Shown one piece after another: positions 33,618 to 46,900 of a stretch of DNA of 64,000 nt. Position numbers and translations under genes: made by a program. Within the stretch, counting starts at the first letter, position 1; every line of letters begins with the position of its first letter. This stretch comes from Hofstenia miamia (Eukaryota; Xenacoelomorpha; Acoela), in contig SCFE01000096.1 of the NCBI GenBank assembly GCA_004352715.1, positions 1,567,937-1,631,936 of the forward strand, written 5' to 3'. Under the pieces are notes generated by a model. That model was not told where the DNA came from, did not search any database, and was given only the letters and a program-made list of their open reading frames with translations.

Positions 33618-34600
33618 ATGGTGAGATATCTGATTGACGATTTCCTAACAGATTTATATTTAATGTACGTATTCATCTACATCTACATTCCCAAAATATG
33701 GAAAACTACCTTAGTTGTTCCTATTTTTAAAATGGTGAAAATCTTACCCGACACCACTGCTTTTCTTATCTACCAATTTCTATTCTTTCTCACCTATTTC
33801 TTACCTTTGAAAGATCTATATTTAATGCTTTTTAACCCATCCTTGGCCCAATGATTTCCAAATCTAATGGATTTATGTCACATAAGTCCAATGCACTCTC
33901 CCTTCTACGATTCCTCGAGTATGTATATTCTCACTTTGATCATAATGTTCCTTCTTTTTTAGTCTATCTTGAATTGCAAAAAGCTCTTAATAAAGTTCCT
34001 CTTTATATCTTACTACGAAAATTTTGAAAACTTGGTATTGACTCTTTTATTTTTCTCATTTCCGATTATCTTTCTGAAGAACTCATTTACTTCGCATTGA
34101 CTTCGTATCTTCTGATGAACGTCATGTTCCTTCTGGCGTACCTCAATTTTCAATTTTTGGGCAACTTCTCTTCGCGATATTCATCAATGATTTTAATTCT
34201 GATGCCATACTATATGCTGATACATTCGCACTCTTAAATTCTCCAATTCTGCATATAATTTTCGCTATTCCTCTAATGTCTTGTTGCATTTATAAAGCAA
34301 CTTGTTCTCATATTTATTTCTATCGTATAATCCCTCTCGCTAACATCATTATTTCATATCTAGAAATTGATCTTTGGTTTAACCCTCGAATTTGTACAAA
34401 TCAATTCATCAGATTTCGTCTTTCTTCCTTATTTCAATTTGGCCTTCAATATAAACGCGATTTCTTCCCATTCTGTATCTGCTCCTCCTGTCACTTGTTT
34501 CTATAATTTTGTTCATATTTTTCTCTGTATAAATGTATTTTAAAATTTATTTGTATACACCACTTTGTGGTGCAATACATTTTAATAATCATTATTTTTA
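33618..34600 (+). mobile_element. Degenerate LINE: reverse transcriptase and 3' end
   Basis: IPKIWKTTLVVPIFKMV opens the RT. LLRFLEYVYSHFD and YLELQKALNKVPLYILLRKF follow (decayed Y.DF.KAFD.V), then RHVPSGVPQFSIFGQLLFAI, FINDFN and ILYADTFAL, where YADD has become YADT. A tail with 'tatacaccactttgtggtgcaatac' (34551-34578 region) looks like a structured LINE 3' terminus. Stops and one shift are visible. The element differs in sequence from the other RT remnants in the window, so at least four LINE lineages are present. Confidence 0.75.
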
Positions 34601-35039
34601 TTGGCACAGCGTCGTAACAAGCTAAAGAGCTGAATGCTATATTAAAGGACCCAGGGTGATAATATTTTATCAAATTCAATATCACAATAGTCAAAATTCT
34701 ACGGGGGCTCAAGCTCCCATACCCCATATCTAATGCGCCATTGTATTCACATATTTTTTACTGACAATATCTTTACTAAAACACGATCATTTACCCAATA
34801 TGGCGATTTGCAAATTATCAATTTTAGTATCTTCATTAGGTAGTAATTATTGGAAAGTTTCAAATTAATGTTCATCCTATTAATTATAATTTTAAATTCA
34901 TTTTTTATCCTTTCTTTATTAACTAAATCGTTTGAGAATGGGATCAACAAAAATTCGTACTATAATTGCAAATCGAAAATTTCAATATTAGACTGTTAAT
35001 TAACTATCTATTTTATAAAAGTATGTTTGTTCTCTTGTG

Positions 35040-35093
<54 letters not shown>

Positions 35094-35260
35094 AGTGATG
35101 CCCATATCTGGTACGCATTTTAAATGTAATATACAGAAATTTTGTTAATTCAGATTTATTCCAAAACATTTGTGCAATCATTTTTTACAATATCTTCACA
35201 TAAAAAACTTAGGCTTTCTAAAAATCTCTTTTTTAAATATATATATATATATATATATAT
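34601..35260. other. Non-coding region with long TA tract
   Basis: Contains (TA)n at about 35041-35090 and a second TA tract running into the gap at 35261. No coding sequence is supported. Confidence 0.6.
35045..35089. repeat. (TA)n microsatellite
   Basis: More than twenty uninterrupted TA units, the longest pure tract in the window. Confidence 0.95.
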
Positions 35261-35331
35261 NNNNNNNNNNNNNNNNNNNNNNNNNNNNNNNNNNNNNNNN
35301 NNNNNNNNNNNNNNNNNNNNNNNNNNNNNNN
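35261..35331. other. 71-N gap inside a TA microsatellite
   Basis: TA repeats flank the Ns on both sides, so the gap is an estimated-length unresolved microsatellite. Confidence 0.97.
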
Positions 35332-35949
35332 ATATATATATATATATATATATATTCGCCCTATCGTGTGTTAGTAGGCATATTAAATCATATGGAGAAG
35401 AAAGATTGTATTAGTGCAAATATATAAATAACTTATTTCAATATGAAAAATGTAATTTGAAAATATGAAATCATCACTTCGTAACACTACTTTAATTAAT
35501 TCTTTGACATAATGTTTCATATAATTTTGCATATGTTCTTGTATATATTACATGCAGTTAGGAAACAAAAGTAATAGAAGCACTCACTTACATTTTAAGT
35601 TTTCAAGTATAATAAATAACTGGCATAGAAATAATTGTCGAGATGTTGAACAATTGCACATGCCTACCTAATAAATATTGTAAAGAGTATAAGCATAAGT
35701 GCGTGTAATTCGTGGCTTTCTTTGATCAACCGATTCAATAATAAATTGTCGCAATATGACAAACAAAATTTATGGCAAGTGGCTTAAGATAGCCAACTAC
35801 ACAAAAATAAAATGACACTTTCTTGCTGTTGTCAATTCACTTTTAAGGCTGAATGTAATATTGTGTTATTATTTTCGTTGAATTTGTCTTCATATAATGG
35901 TTAACTTATTTGACTTTGGAATGTCCTTTGTATTCTGATAGATTACTGT

Positions 35950-36390
35950 CGTGGATCGAATGTTTTCCGATTCATGTCCAATCTCAATCCACAAAAGTTC
36001 GCAGGATCAATCCACATATGATCCATGATTTCGAAAAATTTAAAACAAACAACACAAAATTTATCATTTGTCTTTATGCTTTCAATATTTTAAGTAAGTC
36101 CTAATATTTTGATTATTACACCAAACTTGTCATCAGGTTTCATTGTGTAACGTGGTAGACAAATATCTTTAATATAGTTAGATTTGATCAAAAAATGGTG
36201 TTGTTTATTTTCATTGTTCATTTTAATCAAATTTACCATAAGGTTGAATACATTTATCCATTAGCCATTATTTTTTATCCACAATGATCCATGGATATTC
36301 ATAAAAATAATTTTCTGATCCATATCCAGTGGATATCCATTCATTGAATTGATCCATATCTCAATCCAGATCCATGAAAACCCTGCTGCT
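35950..36390. mobile_element. MITE copy B, relative of 11385-11751
   Basis: Collinear with copy A. Shared landmarks in the same order are 'tgtccaatc', 'caatccacaaaa', 'ggatcaat', 'cctaatattt', 'ttcattgttcattttaa', 'tttaccataag' and a 'gatccatggatat' block. The right end, 'catgaaaaccctg', corresponds to copy A's 'cacggcaacactt'. It is more diverged and slightly longer than copy A. I could not fix a target duplication. Confidence 0.6.
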
Positions 36391-39300
36391 TAAAAATTTA
36401 CAGTTGCTAATACATTACAATAGCGACGAGTCTTTCGTAGGGGTATTTATAGCACTTGAAAAGTGGACAGTCCTGGTTTGAAGTCCATGTAAAACTTCGG
36501 TTTACTGCTTTAAGTCAGGCTCAATAAAAAGAAATTAATGGTTTTATTAACTTATATATTGCTGAAGATAAATTTATCAATCCAGTAAGCTGAGTTTAGA
36601 GAAATGCAGCTAAAAATATGGTTAGACTAGATGATTGGTATCAAGACCAAACACAAAACCGCATAACCAGTAAGTGTTTAGACTGCATTGTAATTACAAT
36701 CGCATAGTCTAACCATAGCCTTAGGCGTGCGATGCTTGCAAATTTGATAGATCATGTACTTTATAAGTAGCGTAAAGAAAGATCCGCAATCATAGCCACT
36801 TGTGAATTAAGATTCTTAACCTTAAGCCAAGGCCGGATGGAGAGTGAGGATGCAACTTGCCAGAACCCGTAAAAGTTCGTGTGGTTCAATATCCAAATCA
36901 ATTATGCAAATTTACAGGTAGACCTCAAATGGAATTTAAGTTTCATTTGAGCTTCACGATAATTTCAGTTGTCAGTCAATAGGTTTAGGGGTCTGTAGGA
37001 ATTTGAAAAGCTTACTGTGAGAGTGGGGATCCCCACACCATAACCAAACACGTGACATATGCTGAAAATGTAGCCTGTGGGAATTCTTATTGGGGATTTG
37101 TGGAAGAGGAGCTTTTGTAACAAGCCTCAACAATTCTAAAATTTATCAAATTGCAAACTTTAAAAAAGGGCGTTCCTGCATATGACTATGATGAAGATAG
37201 TAATTAAATTGAAAATTTTTGTATTTATTATATTTATATTAATACATATTATAATTTGCATAAAATCGTCAGTGTCTACAAATTTGTTGAGGGGAGTTTT
37301 GGGGCTAATTTTTAATCCTATCGTGTGGTGTGGGACTTGTGGTGTGAATTTGTAAGCATTTCTCGTGGTGTGGTGTGTCAAAAAATTTTACCAAATACTA
37401 AACGTGGAATTTGAACAGTTATGAAGCCAATTTCTTTGGCATTTCGCATTTTGTTGGACTACTTAGAACAAACAAGACTAATGTTGAAAAGTTAGAATAT
37501 CAATCAAGAACCTCCTTCATTATTATTGTTACCATCTAAAATTGAGAGTGATCATGTGCGTAAGTTCCACTCACTTGGTTTAAACTGCATCCTTGGTAAA
37601 AAGAAGTTACATATTGTGTTGTATGTGTGCTGTTTAGTACTGAGAAACCTGGAACTGGAGGACAAATTCTACTGGGGACTCTTGTAAAAGCTCTCTTTGT
37701 GGTAAAAAAAAGATCATTGCTTTGCATGAAAATCGTAATTACCACAACATTTCATATGCCAAAATACTCAACTTTATAGAGATAAGCAAGTATCAAAACT
37801 TATTTAAGAAAGATTATCGGCCAACAGCGCCTCAACGGACTTGCACTTGTTGCTGTTCACAACAACATAAATATATATGTCGATAAGGTCGTGGAGCAGT
37901 ATGTTTTTATAAAATGAAGATAATTTTTTTCATAATGCTTGAAGTAAATAATTAAAGTTTTTTTTTGCACTTAAAGTAATTTAAGATTATCTCAAGTATT
38001 ACATACAAAAATTATACACATCTACTTAGCACTAAATTTTATCTTAGCTCCAAGTGAAACATCCTAAATCCGCCACTGCGGTTAGCCCACACTATCTATG
38101 TAGCCGTGCTGAGGTCATCGCTAATCTCAGTAGCCGTAACAGAGAATTAGACATAAAAATCCAATTGGTAGGAAAAACACATTGAAAGTAGTAAAAGCAT
38201 TTTCTAGTAGATGATGTAGTTGTTTACATACTATATAAAAAAATTAGTATTTATGTGGGGATTTTGTCACTTGAAAAATCACCCTCAATGTTTGTGTCAT
38301 CTCTTGTCTGCTGCATCCTCCCCAAATAAACTTCATAATAAGAGCAGTAGAAATTATATCACAAATTGCACAACCTTCATTCTATACTTTTCAGACTTGC
38401 TTATTATGCAAACCTTAAATGTGCACTAGCCACATAGGGCAACTAATTCCTTATTCACATACAATTGGTTGCCAGGCTTGAAATTTTGTGGAAAATTTGT
38501 CATAAATAATGGCGGACTATCATCATTTGGAATATCCTCATTGTCAGCAATTGATTCTACCTTGCATGCAATAGCAAATACACAGCAGTTATTGGAGCTG
38601 GTCCGTATGCTGTGGTAGACACAATCTAGAAGTAAAGTGAGAGCAAGGACTCTAGTTGTACTTAATACTAAATACAAAACGCACACCTATACAAATACAA
38701 AATAAAATGTTGAATAGAAAAATATAAGAATGGCTGGGTATGTTTCAAAATGTCAAACCAAAAGTTTATTTCGTAGTGTATAATTCCACATTCATAAATT
38801 ACTTGTAGCAAAAGGACAGTGTAATACACTTTGGGTGGATGGCGACCCAATGGTAATAAACTATCTAATATATAATTTCTTGTAGTTTCATATTTTTAGA
38901 ATTTAGCTTTACAAATATAAAATTGTTTATTTCAAAATTATTCATTGGCGTAAAATTTAAATGTTGATTGGGGTCGCCAGCGACCACATGCTATTTAGAA
39001 GATACATAGTAATGCATAGTAGCGACTCATCACACTCACTCTCTAATCCATCATGTCATGTTAACAATTTGGGAAAATTTTGAAATGCATAGAAAGTAGA
39101 CCACCGTTTGCAGTATTTTTAGGACAAAATCTATGAATTCTAAATTCTATCAAACCTCACCAAAATCAAATGTAATTTTGAATTGAAAAAATTGCACTTG
39201 CAATATTGAGAAATCCAAAGAACTTGACTGACTAAAACTAGTTCGAATAATGTATTAGTACTTTCTTTGAACTCAGTGTTCCACATAATCCAGGTGAGAC

Positions 39301-42300
39301 TTTTTCATCTCAAAACTAGTAATTTTGTACTCATGTCAACAAGTTAATGCTGGCATGTTTAATACAGCAGTTCAAGGGAAACACTTGTCAATCTCAAATG
39401 ACGTTCTAACTGAAATTTAATTAATCTCGTAATGCGAGGTGAGAAACTACTATTATGCAGAACTAGAAAATTTATCATTTATAATTAGGCAACATTTACT
39501 ACATCTTTTTGTAACTTGAGGCTGATGTACACTCTCTGCCAAACCCTGAAAATGTTAATTCCAGTCAAGTGTGTTACATCTGTAATATATCATTACTTAG
39601 CACTTGCTAATATTGCTTAAAAAATTCAAAAACAGTATAAAAATCAATGCAGAATGTTTATCACAAAAGTATGAAATGAAAATGAGAAAACATTTTGGGA
39701 AAGCAAAGTGTTTACATATATTCATTGAAATCTTACAAACTAAAGCTATTATCTAGTTTGAAAATAGTATATTTACAGTGTACCTAATTCAAATTTTGAT
39801 ATAATTTGTAAAACCTTTAATGATAAACAAAATCGTATTTCTTCGTATTCGCATCAATTTTGATGTAAAACTGGTTTTTGAAATTATAAAACCTAAGTAT
39901 TTTATCTCATCATTTAAAATTCACAGAATTTATCATGTTTGAGGTGTTGAGGGATTTGATTAAGGAAGTTCTTAAATGGGGCTTGATCTTATTGAAATTC
40001 ATATGAAGAAATTGAACGGCTAAAAATTTGACGTCATATGCCGTCATCTCTTGACATCGCTCAGCATTTCAATTCCATTTTTTAACTGTAATTTGTATAT
40101 TTTTTATTGTAGCGGTAGATATATTCGATATCTCTAAATGTCATTTGTTGTGCAGGTAGATACAAGTCTTAGCTTCAACATAGATAAAAAATTTTTGCTC
40201 AAGCTGTTATTCTAGTTGGGTCATTGAATCAAAATATTTCTATACCTTTTCAACGGGAAATGCCAGTTTTTCGAATGTTTGGCTTAATTCTGTTGTTGGA
40301 AAGTTTAAATCTAAAAATGTTATTTATTGGGTAGATAGACACATATCTTAGCTTCAAATCAATAAAAAATTTTTGCACTAGCTATTATTCTAATTGTGTC
40401 AAAAAGCCAAAATATTACTTCTATATTTGTTTTCAAAAGAAAATGTAGGGCTTTAGAATGCTTGATTTAAATTCGTTGTCAAGTTTTTAACATCTTGAAT
40501 TGTCGTTCCGTTTGAATTTTACTTGACGTATAAGGAGTTCAAATAAATCAAATATACAGTACATTAAATTTGATCCTACAATATTGAACAATTGAATCAT
40601 GTACATAATTTAGCATGAATTCATTAGAATATAGGAAACGTGCTGCTGAAAGTAGTAATATAATTTAATTTAATAAATTTTTTTAGTCTCCATTATTATA
40701 TTGAATCGTACAAATATGTACATATTTCAGCTGTAATTAATACTTTTATCGAAATGAATTGTGCAGAAACTACCTTTATTGCTTGTTAATTAACCCTTAC
40801 CTTGAAACTTCGACTGATTTCAGTTATATCAATCTAATATATAATTTAATTACTGGTAGATTTTAAGTCTAATTTCATTTCTTGAAAGTACTAACAAATT
40901 TTTTTATTGTAAAAAATCATTGAGGATATGAATTACATTTAATTTGAGTAATTTAATTCCAATATTTTATAAATAATTCCAAAATTTTAGCTAATCCATT
41001 CTCTTGAATTTTAGTAACCACTAATTATTTAACTAAACTTATTCAGGTCAACTTCAATCCAATGCAATAATTATTCGTTCAAGCAGAGCATTTGTGTGAA
41101 ATGTGTATATAATATTATTAAGTAAACGTTAAGATTGTAATTTCTATTGCTAATCAAACTTCCAACTTTGTTAAGCATAATGAGTATATATATATATAAT
41201 TTCATATTTAAATAGAACTTATTAATTTATTACAAAATGAATTGTTGCTTTATCTTTAGACATATAGAAATTATATTATTTTTGATTTTATTGTAAAAAT
41301 AACTCTTTGAAATCAGATTAAAAATTGCACTGTTAATTTTGTAAATTTCCTGACTTAGTTTCAAAAAGAACAAAGAAATTATATAAGAATCATGTCAACA
41401 AAATCTATGAAGCAGATTTATACATTCATATGTAGTTCTACAAAAAGTCAATGCTAAATAATGGTCTAGAAAGAAAAAAAGCCTTTAGTTTTTTGTAATT
41501 GTCCAAATACTTAATTTCAAATGCAAAGTGAAATTCAGATAAAATAAAAACTACAATTACAATTTTATCTCTCATAGGTAACAATATGTTTTTTTAAACC
41601 ATAGGAGACCATAGATTAGACAATGAAAAAGTAAGCATAAGCTTATCTTAATATTTATTATATATTATATTCAAACTGGATTTATTAGTAAGCGCGTAAA
41701 TGTCAATAAAGCAAAATGCTTTTTTTTTCAAAACATTACAATTTGGTTTGGAGAAGAAAAATGTGATTTATGCAATTAATTAATGTGTTTCTAATGTCAA
41801 AAATTTAGTTAGATCAAAATTTCATTCCTATGTCAAAATATGATTAAAATCAATAACTATTTAATTAATGCATTTCTATATTTTTGTGGAAATGCTTATC
41901 AAAATGTTAATTCAAATATAAAAAGGAGTTATTACGTAAAATGAAGATGTGATTGCAATAGCTTACGAAAAACTCAATGCAATCCAGCAATCTCAGCTAA
42001 ACTTAAAATGTTCCAATGTCCTAAAGCCATTCTTGAACGAAGTTTTTTGCAGCCCTGCAATGTGTTAGCGTTATATTTGTCATATATATATATATATACA
42101 GCCCTTTAAACAATTTTTAAGTAAAATTTACTTAAAATGAAGTAGTAGAAAGTTTATCATTGGTCAATATAAGATTACAATTTCTTAGTTCTTTGTCAAT
42201 TTTTGTGTTCAAAATCGTAAATTTTAGGTAGAAAATAATCTCCCTAGTTATTTTATGGGTGTGTTCTACAGTGCAATATTACTTGACGATTTTCATTTTA

Positions 42301-42506
42301 AACATTTTCAGTTTCAATATCTTTTGTATTGAAAACATGATTCGTAGTCAGGAGTATTAAACCTATAGGGCTAAGAGGCTTAAACCCCATCTACTTTTTA
42401 AAATATTTTTTGCAAATGATGTCAAGCTGCAAATGGGGCCTAAGTGTCCCACCAAAATATTTGGTAGATGGCCACAACCCAGCCCAGGCCCATAAGAATC
42501 GTAACA

Positions 42507-42509
<3 letters not shown>

Positions 42510-42541
<32 letters not shown>
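42510..42541. repeat. (TA)n microsatellite
   Basis: About sixteen pure TA units. Confidence 0.95.
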
Positions 42542-42543
<2 letters not shown>

Positions 42544-43979
42544 AATATATTGCTTAACAAGATATTATTGTGAGGCCCTGATCAATGTATATAGTCTTTG
42601 TAAAATTCATTTGACAAGAATAGTAATATCAGCCTAATACAAGTATTACAAAGTTTGGAAATTTTATAATAAGAATTTTGAAAAGTTAAAAAGTAGAGCC
42701 TGTTACAGGATGTATTAATGGTAGTGGCTTGCATTATTTCTTAACATTATAAAGGTATCAGATTGTTTAATATTATTTATTGGTACATATGTAGCATACA
42801 TTATTTACTATATTTCCTTTTTACGACCTTCTGGCCAGAGCAGAAACCAGTTTGGTTAAGAGGTTCCGATAAAAGTTGTGTTTAAATTTCGTTCTCGAGT
42901 ACATGTATAATTTTCAAACTAAGTTATCAGTCAATTTCTCTTTCAACGGTGTCTTTGATTTTTTTTTCAGATAGAATATATGAAGAAATTAAGGTTTTTC
43001 AACAGGTTTAGAACAGACCCTTTTATATAAAGCCCTATTTTTACTTGATATCAATTTTCAAATTTTCTCAAGTGGTAAAATGCATTTATGATTTGAATAT
43101 GATCAAAAAAATATTCTATTAATTTGAAAAAGTATAAAAATTGATTGCAAATTTATTAAGTGCAAAATTGATTGAGAATTTATAGGTTTTATTTGTTATT
43201 ATTTACAATTTATTAAATAAATGTTTGAAGTATTTACAACAGATTTTTGCAGATATTACTGTTGTCCTTCATTACATGTTTGATCATCATTTTTACTTTT
43301 TGAAATGTATTGTGAGATTTGTTTTGTAAAATATCAAAGCGCATTAATGAAAAATGGGTTTTTCTTTGAAAGTAAAAAAGCCTTAAGCTTCAGATGTGTT
43401 GTGAATTAAATAATGTCATTAATTGTTAATTAATATTTTTTAGATTATGGCATTGCAGGTTCTGAAGTGAAAAAATTTTCATAAAGCAATCGAAACCGTT
43501 AATGATTTATGTTAAATAATACATGTAAAATTTGTAAATTTTATGTCTAAAATATAATATATTTGAGTTTCTGTTATAGACTCGCTGTTATTCTTGTAGC
43601 TAACAATCCATATTGAAATTCTAAGCCATGTTCAAGGCGAAATTTAAAAAAATTCATAACTTCCCAAAACAAACTTTTATGCATATATTCATCTGAAAAT
43701 ATATTTTTGCAGTTTCATTTTAAGATTTCAATTTATCAGTTAGAGGACGAATAATTAATATACTAAATCGCACTAAGTTTGGATTTATAATGACGTAAGC
43801 AATTCCAAATTGGATGGACATTTTTATTTTGCTACATGTGTAATACTAATCTAATACAATATTTATTGTACCACGAAATCTATATAACATAATACATTTC
43901 ACATAATTTACTCAATTAAACAAAATTAATAGAGAGTAATTCGGTGATTGAGACTTTTTGGCTTAACCACTTGAAATGA

Positions 43980-44115
43980 CGCCGCCTCGTTAGAAAATAT
44001 CGGGTGTTCTGCGGGTGCGAGTGAGTTTTTCTAAGACATGTGGGTGGGGTGCAGTTGCGGGCCCACTCCCTGAGGGTGCGATGCAATGTGATTATAAATA
44101 ATTACACCCGCGTTC
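43980..44115. repeat. G/C-rich patch of GCGGGTG words
   Basis: Reads 'gcgggtgcgagtgag', 'gtgggtggggtgcag' and 'gagggtgcgatg'. It is the reverse-complement counterpart of the ACCCGCA-rich patch at 236-620. Confidence 0.4.
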
Positions 44116-44747
44116 ATCTATTGAATTTAGTAAAAATTCATTACTAAAAGATTTATGTGAAATTGTTTCGTTTATGTAATTTTTGAAAAGTTAAAATTTT
44201 TAAAAAAATAACAGCACTTTGCACGTAAATCATTTTATGATGTAGGAGGTAATGGCTAAAATGTACGAGCTGAAGATTTTGTGTGCTTCAATTTTAATGT
44301 ACTCTTGAAGTTATTTTACATTGTATGTGCAGATCTCCATTATGTTGAAAACATCCCCTATATAAATTAAGGTTTTCTTAAAAAAATATGTCATTATATT
44401 TGTGATATAACTGGAAAGTTTGTAGCTTGCGAAATTAGCATATTGCCTTATTAATCAAACTTACGAATGCATTTATGCTTATTTATCATGAACGTAACTG
44501 GAACTAATTAAGTTAAAAATGTTAAAATGATTTGAACATAGGAATATTTGAATATTCTCATAAACACTAGCATACATGCACATGCAAACCCATACATTTT
44601 TATGATGTGTATTAGAAATTATTCAGAAGCTATATGCCAACTGCTATGGCAGTATATTGTAGCAAAAAATATTTCGTCTACTGCTAGTTATTTTGATGAT
44701 TGATTTTAAGTCAGGCTCTTTAATTTTAAAAAGAAAATACTATTCTA

Positions 44748-44969
44748 TTAGAGAACATATTGTTTGTAAACATAATTTAAGTTATACATTTTGTACAGTT
44801 CTTTTGTACCAAAGACTTTTCCACTGTATTGAAAAATATCAGAGTCTGCTACTAGACAAGAAATTGATTTTCCTACCATTTCAGGAGTTTCCACATCCTG
44901 AAAGAGATCAGACATAAGTTCTGTGGTTACCGCTCCTGGAGACACAACAAGACTAGAAACATTGTAATC
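44748..44969 (-). CDS. DHRS1: DHRS1-like exon 4 with stop codon
   Basis: Begins after 'GAATTTAG' in phase 0 with DYNVSSLVVSPGAVTTELM and continues ETPEMVGKSISCLVADSD then YSGKVFGTKEL, ending KQYVL-stop. ETPE..GK..  aligns with the ETTELSGK segment of DHRS1, so roughly 25 residues of the family loop between TEL and this segment are absent. The C-terminal hydrophobic tail found in vertebrate DHRS1 is also absent. Confidence 0.85.
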   Translation of the reverse strand, partial: DYNVSSLVVSPGAVTTELMSDLFQDVETPEMVGKSISCLVADSDIFQYSGKVFGTKELYKMYNLNYVYKQYVL

Positions 44970-45239
44970 CTAAATTCAATTAATATTATTTGGTAAATTT
45001 TCGATGACTTTGCCCAAGACTCATCTTAATTATATTATGGCTCTAAAGCTTAAGACCCAACAAAATAAACTATATATTATTCTGAATAATGTTTTCTGTA
45101 AATTCAGACAAATTCTAGCCCAACATCAAATAGGTAGGTAAACTAAGGGAATTATAAAATAAGGCATTTCATAAAATGTTTCTTATAGAATTAATCTCTT
45201 TCAAGAAAAATTCTGAAAACATCAACCGGTAAATTTTCG

Positions 45240-45620
45240 AGTTTTCAATTTTCACTTATCTTTGCTTGCACTTTCGCTTATAGAGCTTACGAAATTTGCG
45301 GACTTTGCAACAATACTAAGACTTACAGTATGCCAGTACGAAACACCTAAGGTGCACGGAGTGTGCGCGTATGTTTTCATGGCAGGAAAGCTCTCAATAG
45401 GCATTTCAGGGAAAACCATACGCAGATCTCTAAGAGTAACGTGGAAGCTAATTGCTGGACGTGTATAGCAGACGGCTGTCACAAATTATTCAAGAGTAGA
45501 AGTTGGTACTTACTGCACATCAATACCTGTCAGCCCAACCTCAGTGATCGAGCATTAATGGGCAACGCAGGAATTTCTCAGGCTTCTCCCGCCAATAGAG
45601 ACGTTGGTGGGACCTAGCAT
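45240..45620 (+). pseudogene. Transposon-derived zinc-finger fragment inside a DHRS1 intron
   Basis: One frame gives KHLRCTECARMFSWQ and the next gives KALNRHFRENH; joined across a one-base shift they make a C2H2 finger. A second unit, CIADGCHKLFKSR then YLLHINTC, follows in the second frame. Paired fingers of this form head ORFs of some non-LTR retrotransposons. The block is G/C-richer than the intron around it and lies antisense to the gene. It has no RT attached. Assignment to a family is not possible. Confidence 0.45.
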
Positions 45621-46900
45621 CTGCTCCTAGTCATGATTTAATGACGATTCTCTTACCTAAGGGCTTTAGGAACAGATTTGTTCAGGCAGCATCAAGCTTA
45701 GCAACAATAGGGCCTACACATAAAATATTGCCAGAACAGACATATTAGCACAATGTACAAATTATAGCACATATTTAGATTTAGGTGATTAATAAATTTA
45801 TCATCAAAGTTTTGATATTACACATGATCTACTCTATACATTCATATATGTAAGTAAGTAGTCTTTCTGAAATGATGTGGCACAAATAGAGACTTGGTGG
45901 ACCGCACAATTTCGGTCCCCTTCTCGTCGAGTGTTCAATTTTTCATTCCTGAACTCGGCCCAGTTCTCTTAAGAATTATAAACCACTTATAATTCTTAAA
46001 TATTAGCGCTCGGTGGTTAACTGAAACCGCGTTTTTTTATGATAACCAAGTCGTAATTGGATGAACGGCAAACAATATAATATAATATGATTTTAGCCAG
46101 ACATCGTAAAAATATTTTTTGCTTCAAAAAAATTTCTGTGCATATTGTCGTCGAATACGTATGCTAAACGGTTGTTCTTGTCAACAGGAAACATATTAAC
46201 AAAGAAACGAGCTGGGTTAGGGAATATTCATACCAGTGAATTTATAAAATTGAATAAAAATTTTGATTTGTGGTTATTTTGAATTAGAGGTTTTAAATTT
46301 TAAATGAGTCATTTTTTCAAAGTGAAAATTAGTTAATATAATTGGAGTTGACTTTTTCGATTAAAACCGAACCAAAACCAAACCAAGTATAATTTTCAAT
46401 AACTGCTGGGCCCTATTAAATATAATTGATTTACTTCAAGGCTAGGGAATCACCCTTGCTTACATGTCTGTAGTTGAATTGAATTATTTTGCAAATCTAA
46501 ATATAGAGCAAATGCAGGTCATTAGAGACCTGAGGGAATAAACATTTTGGTCGCAGTTGCGTACTGGTCCTATCCAGTGCGTAATTATAAAATCAATATT
46601 TAAATGGTATTTCCGATATACCCTGTCGTTAATCAAGTAATTTGGACATTTTTTTCTACTTGCTTCACACTATGTAATTGTAAAAAATCAAAATGTTCCT
46701 TCATGTCCAATATCAAGATTCTAGCAAGCTTTCTGAATATTGATAGAAAAGCAAAATCAAACTAATCTCTATTCAATTGCCATAATGTGATGTAGCATAA
46801 GTAGGAAAATAATCAAGAATTTCAATTTCTTGGCAAAAATACTTAAATATATACGAAGATGACTATGGATACTCTTAGGTAAACATTAAAATGAACTTAC
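45621..46900. other. DHRS1 intron 3, remainder
   Basis: AT-rich intronic sequence. No coding or RNA feature is visible. Confidence 0.6.

Larger units (their letters stand above)
36391..44747. other. Long non-coding region
   Basis: No exon, transposon core or RNA gene is supported in about 8 kb. Weak items: a minus open frame at 38426-38686 with a NCCVFAIAC string; a moderately G/C-richer zone at 36820-37150; TA tracts at 41182-41197, 42079-42096 and 42510-42541; and a G/C-rich 'gcgggtgcgag' patch at 43980-44115. It could be intergenic or the downstream flank of the dehydrogenase gene. Confidence 0.5.
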
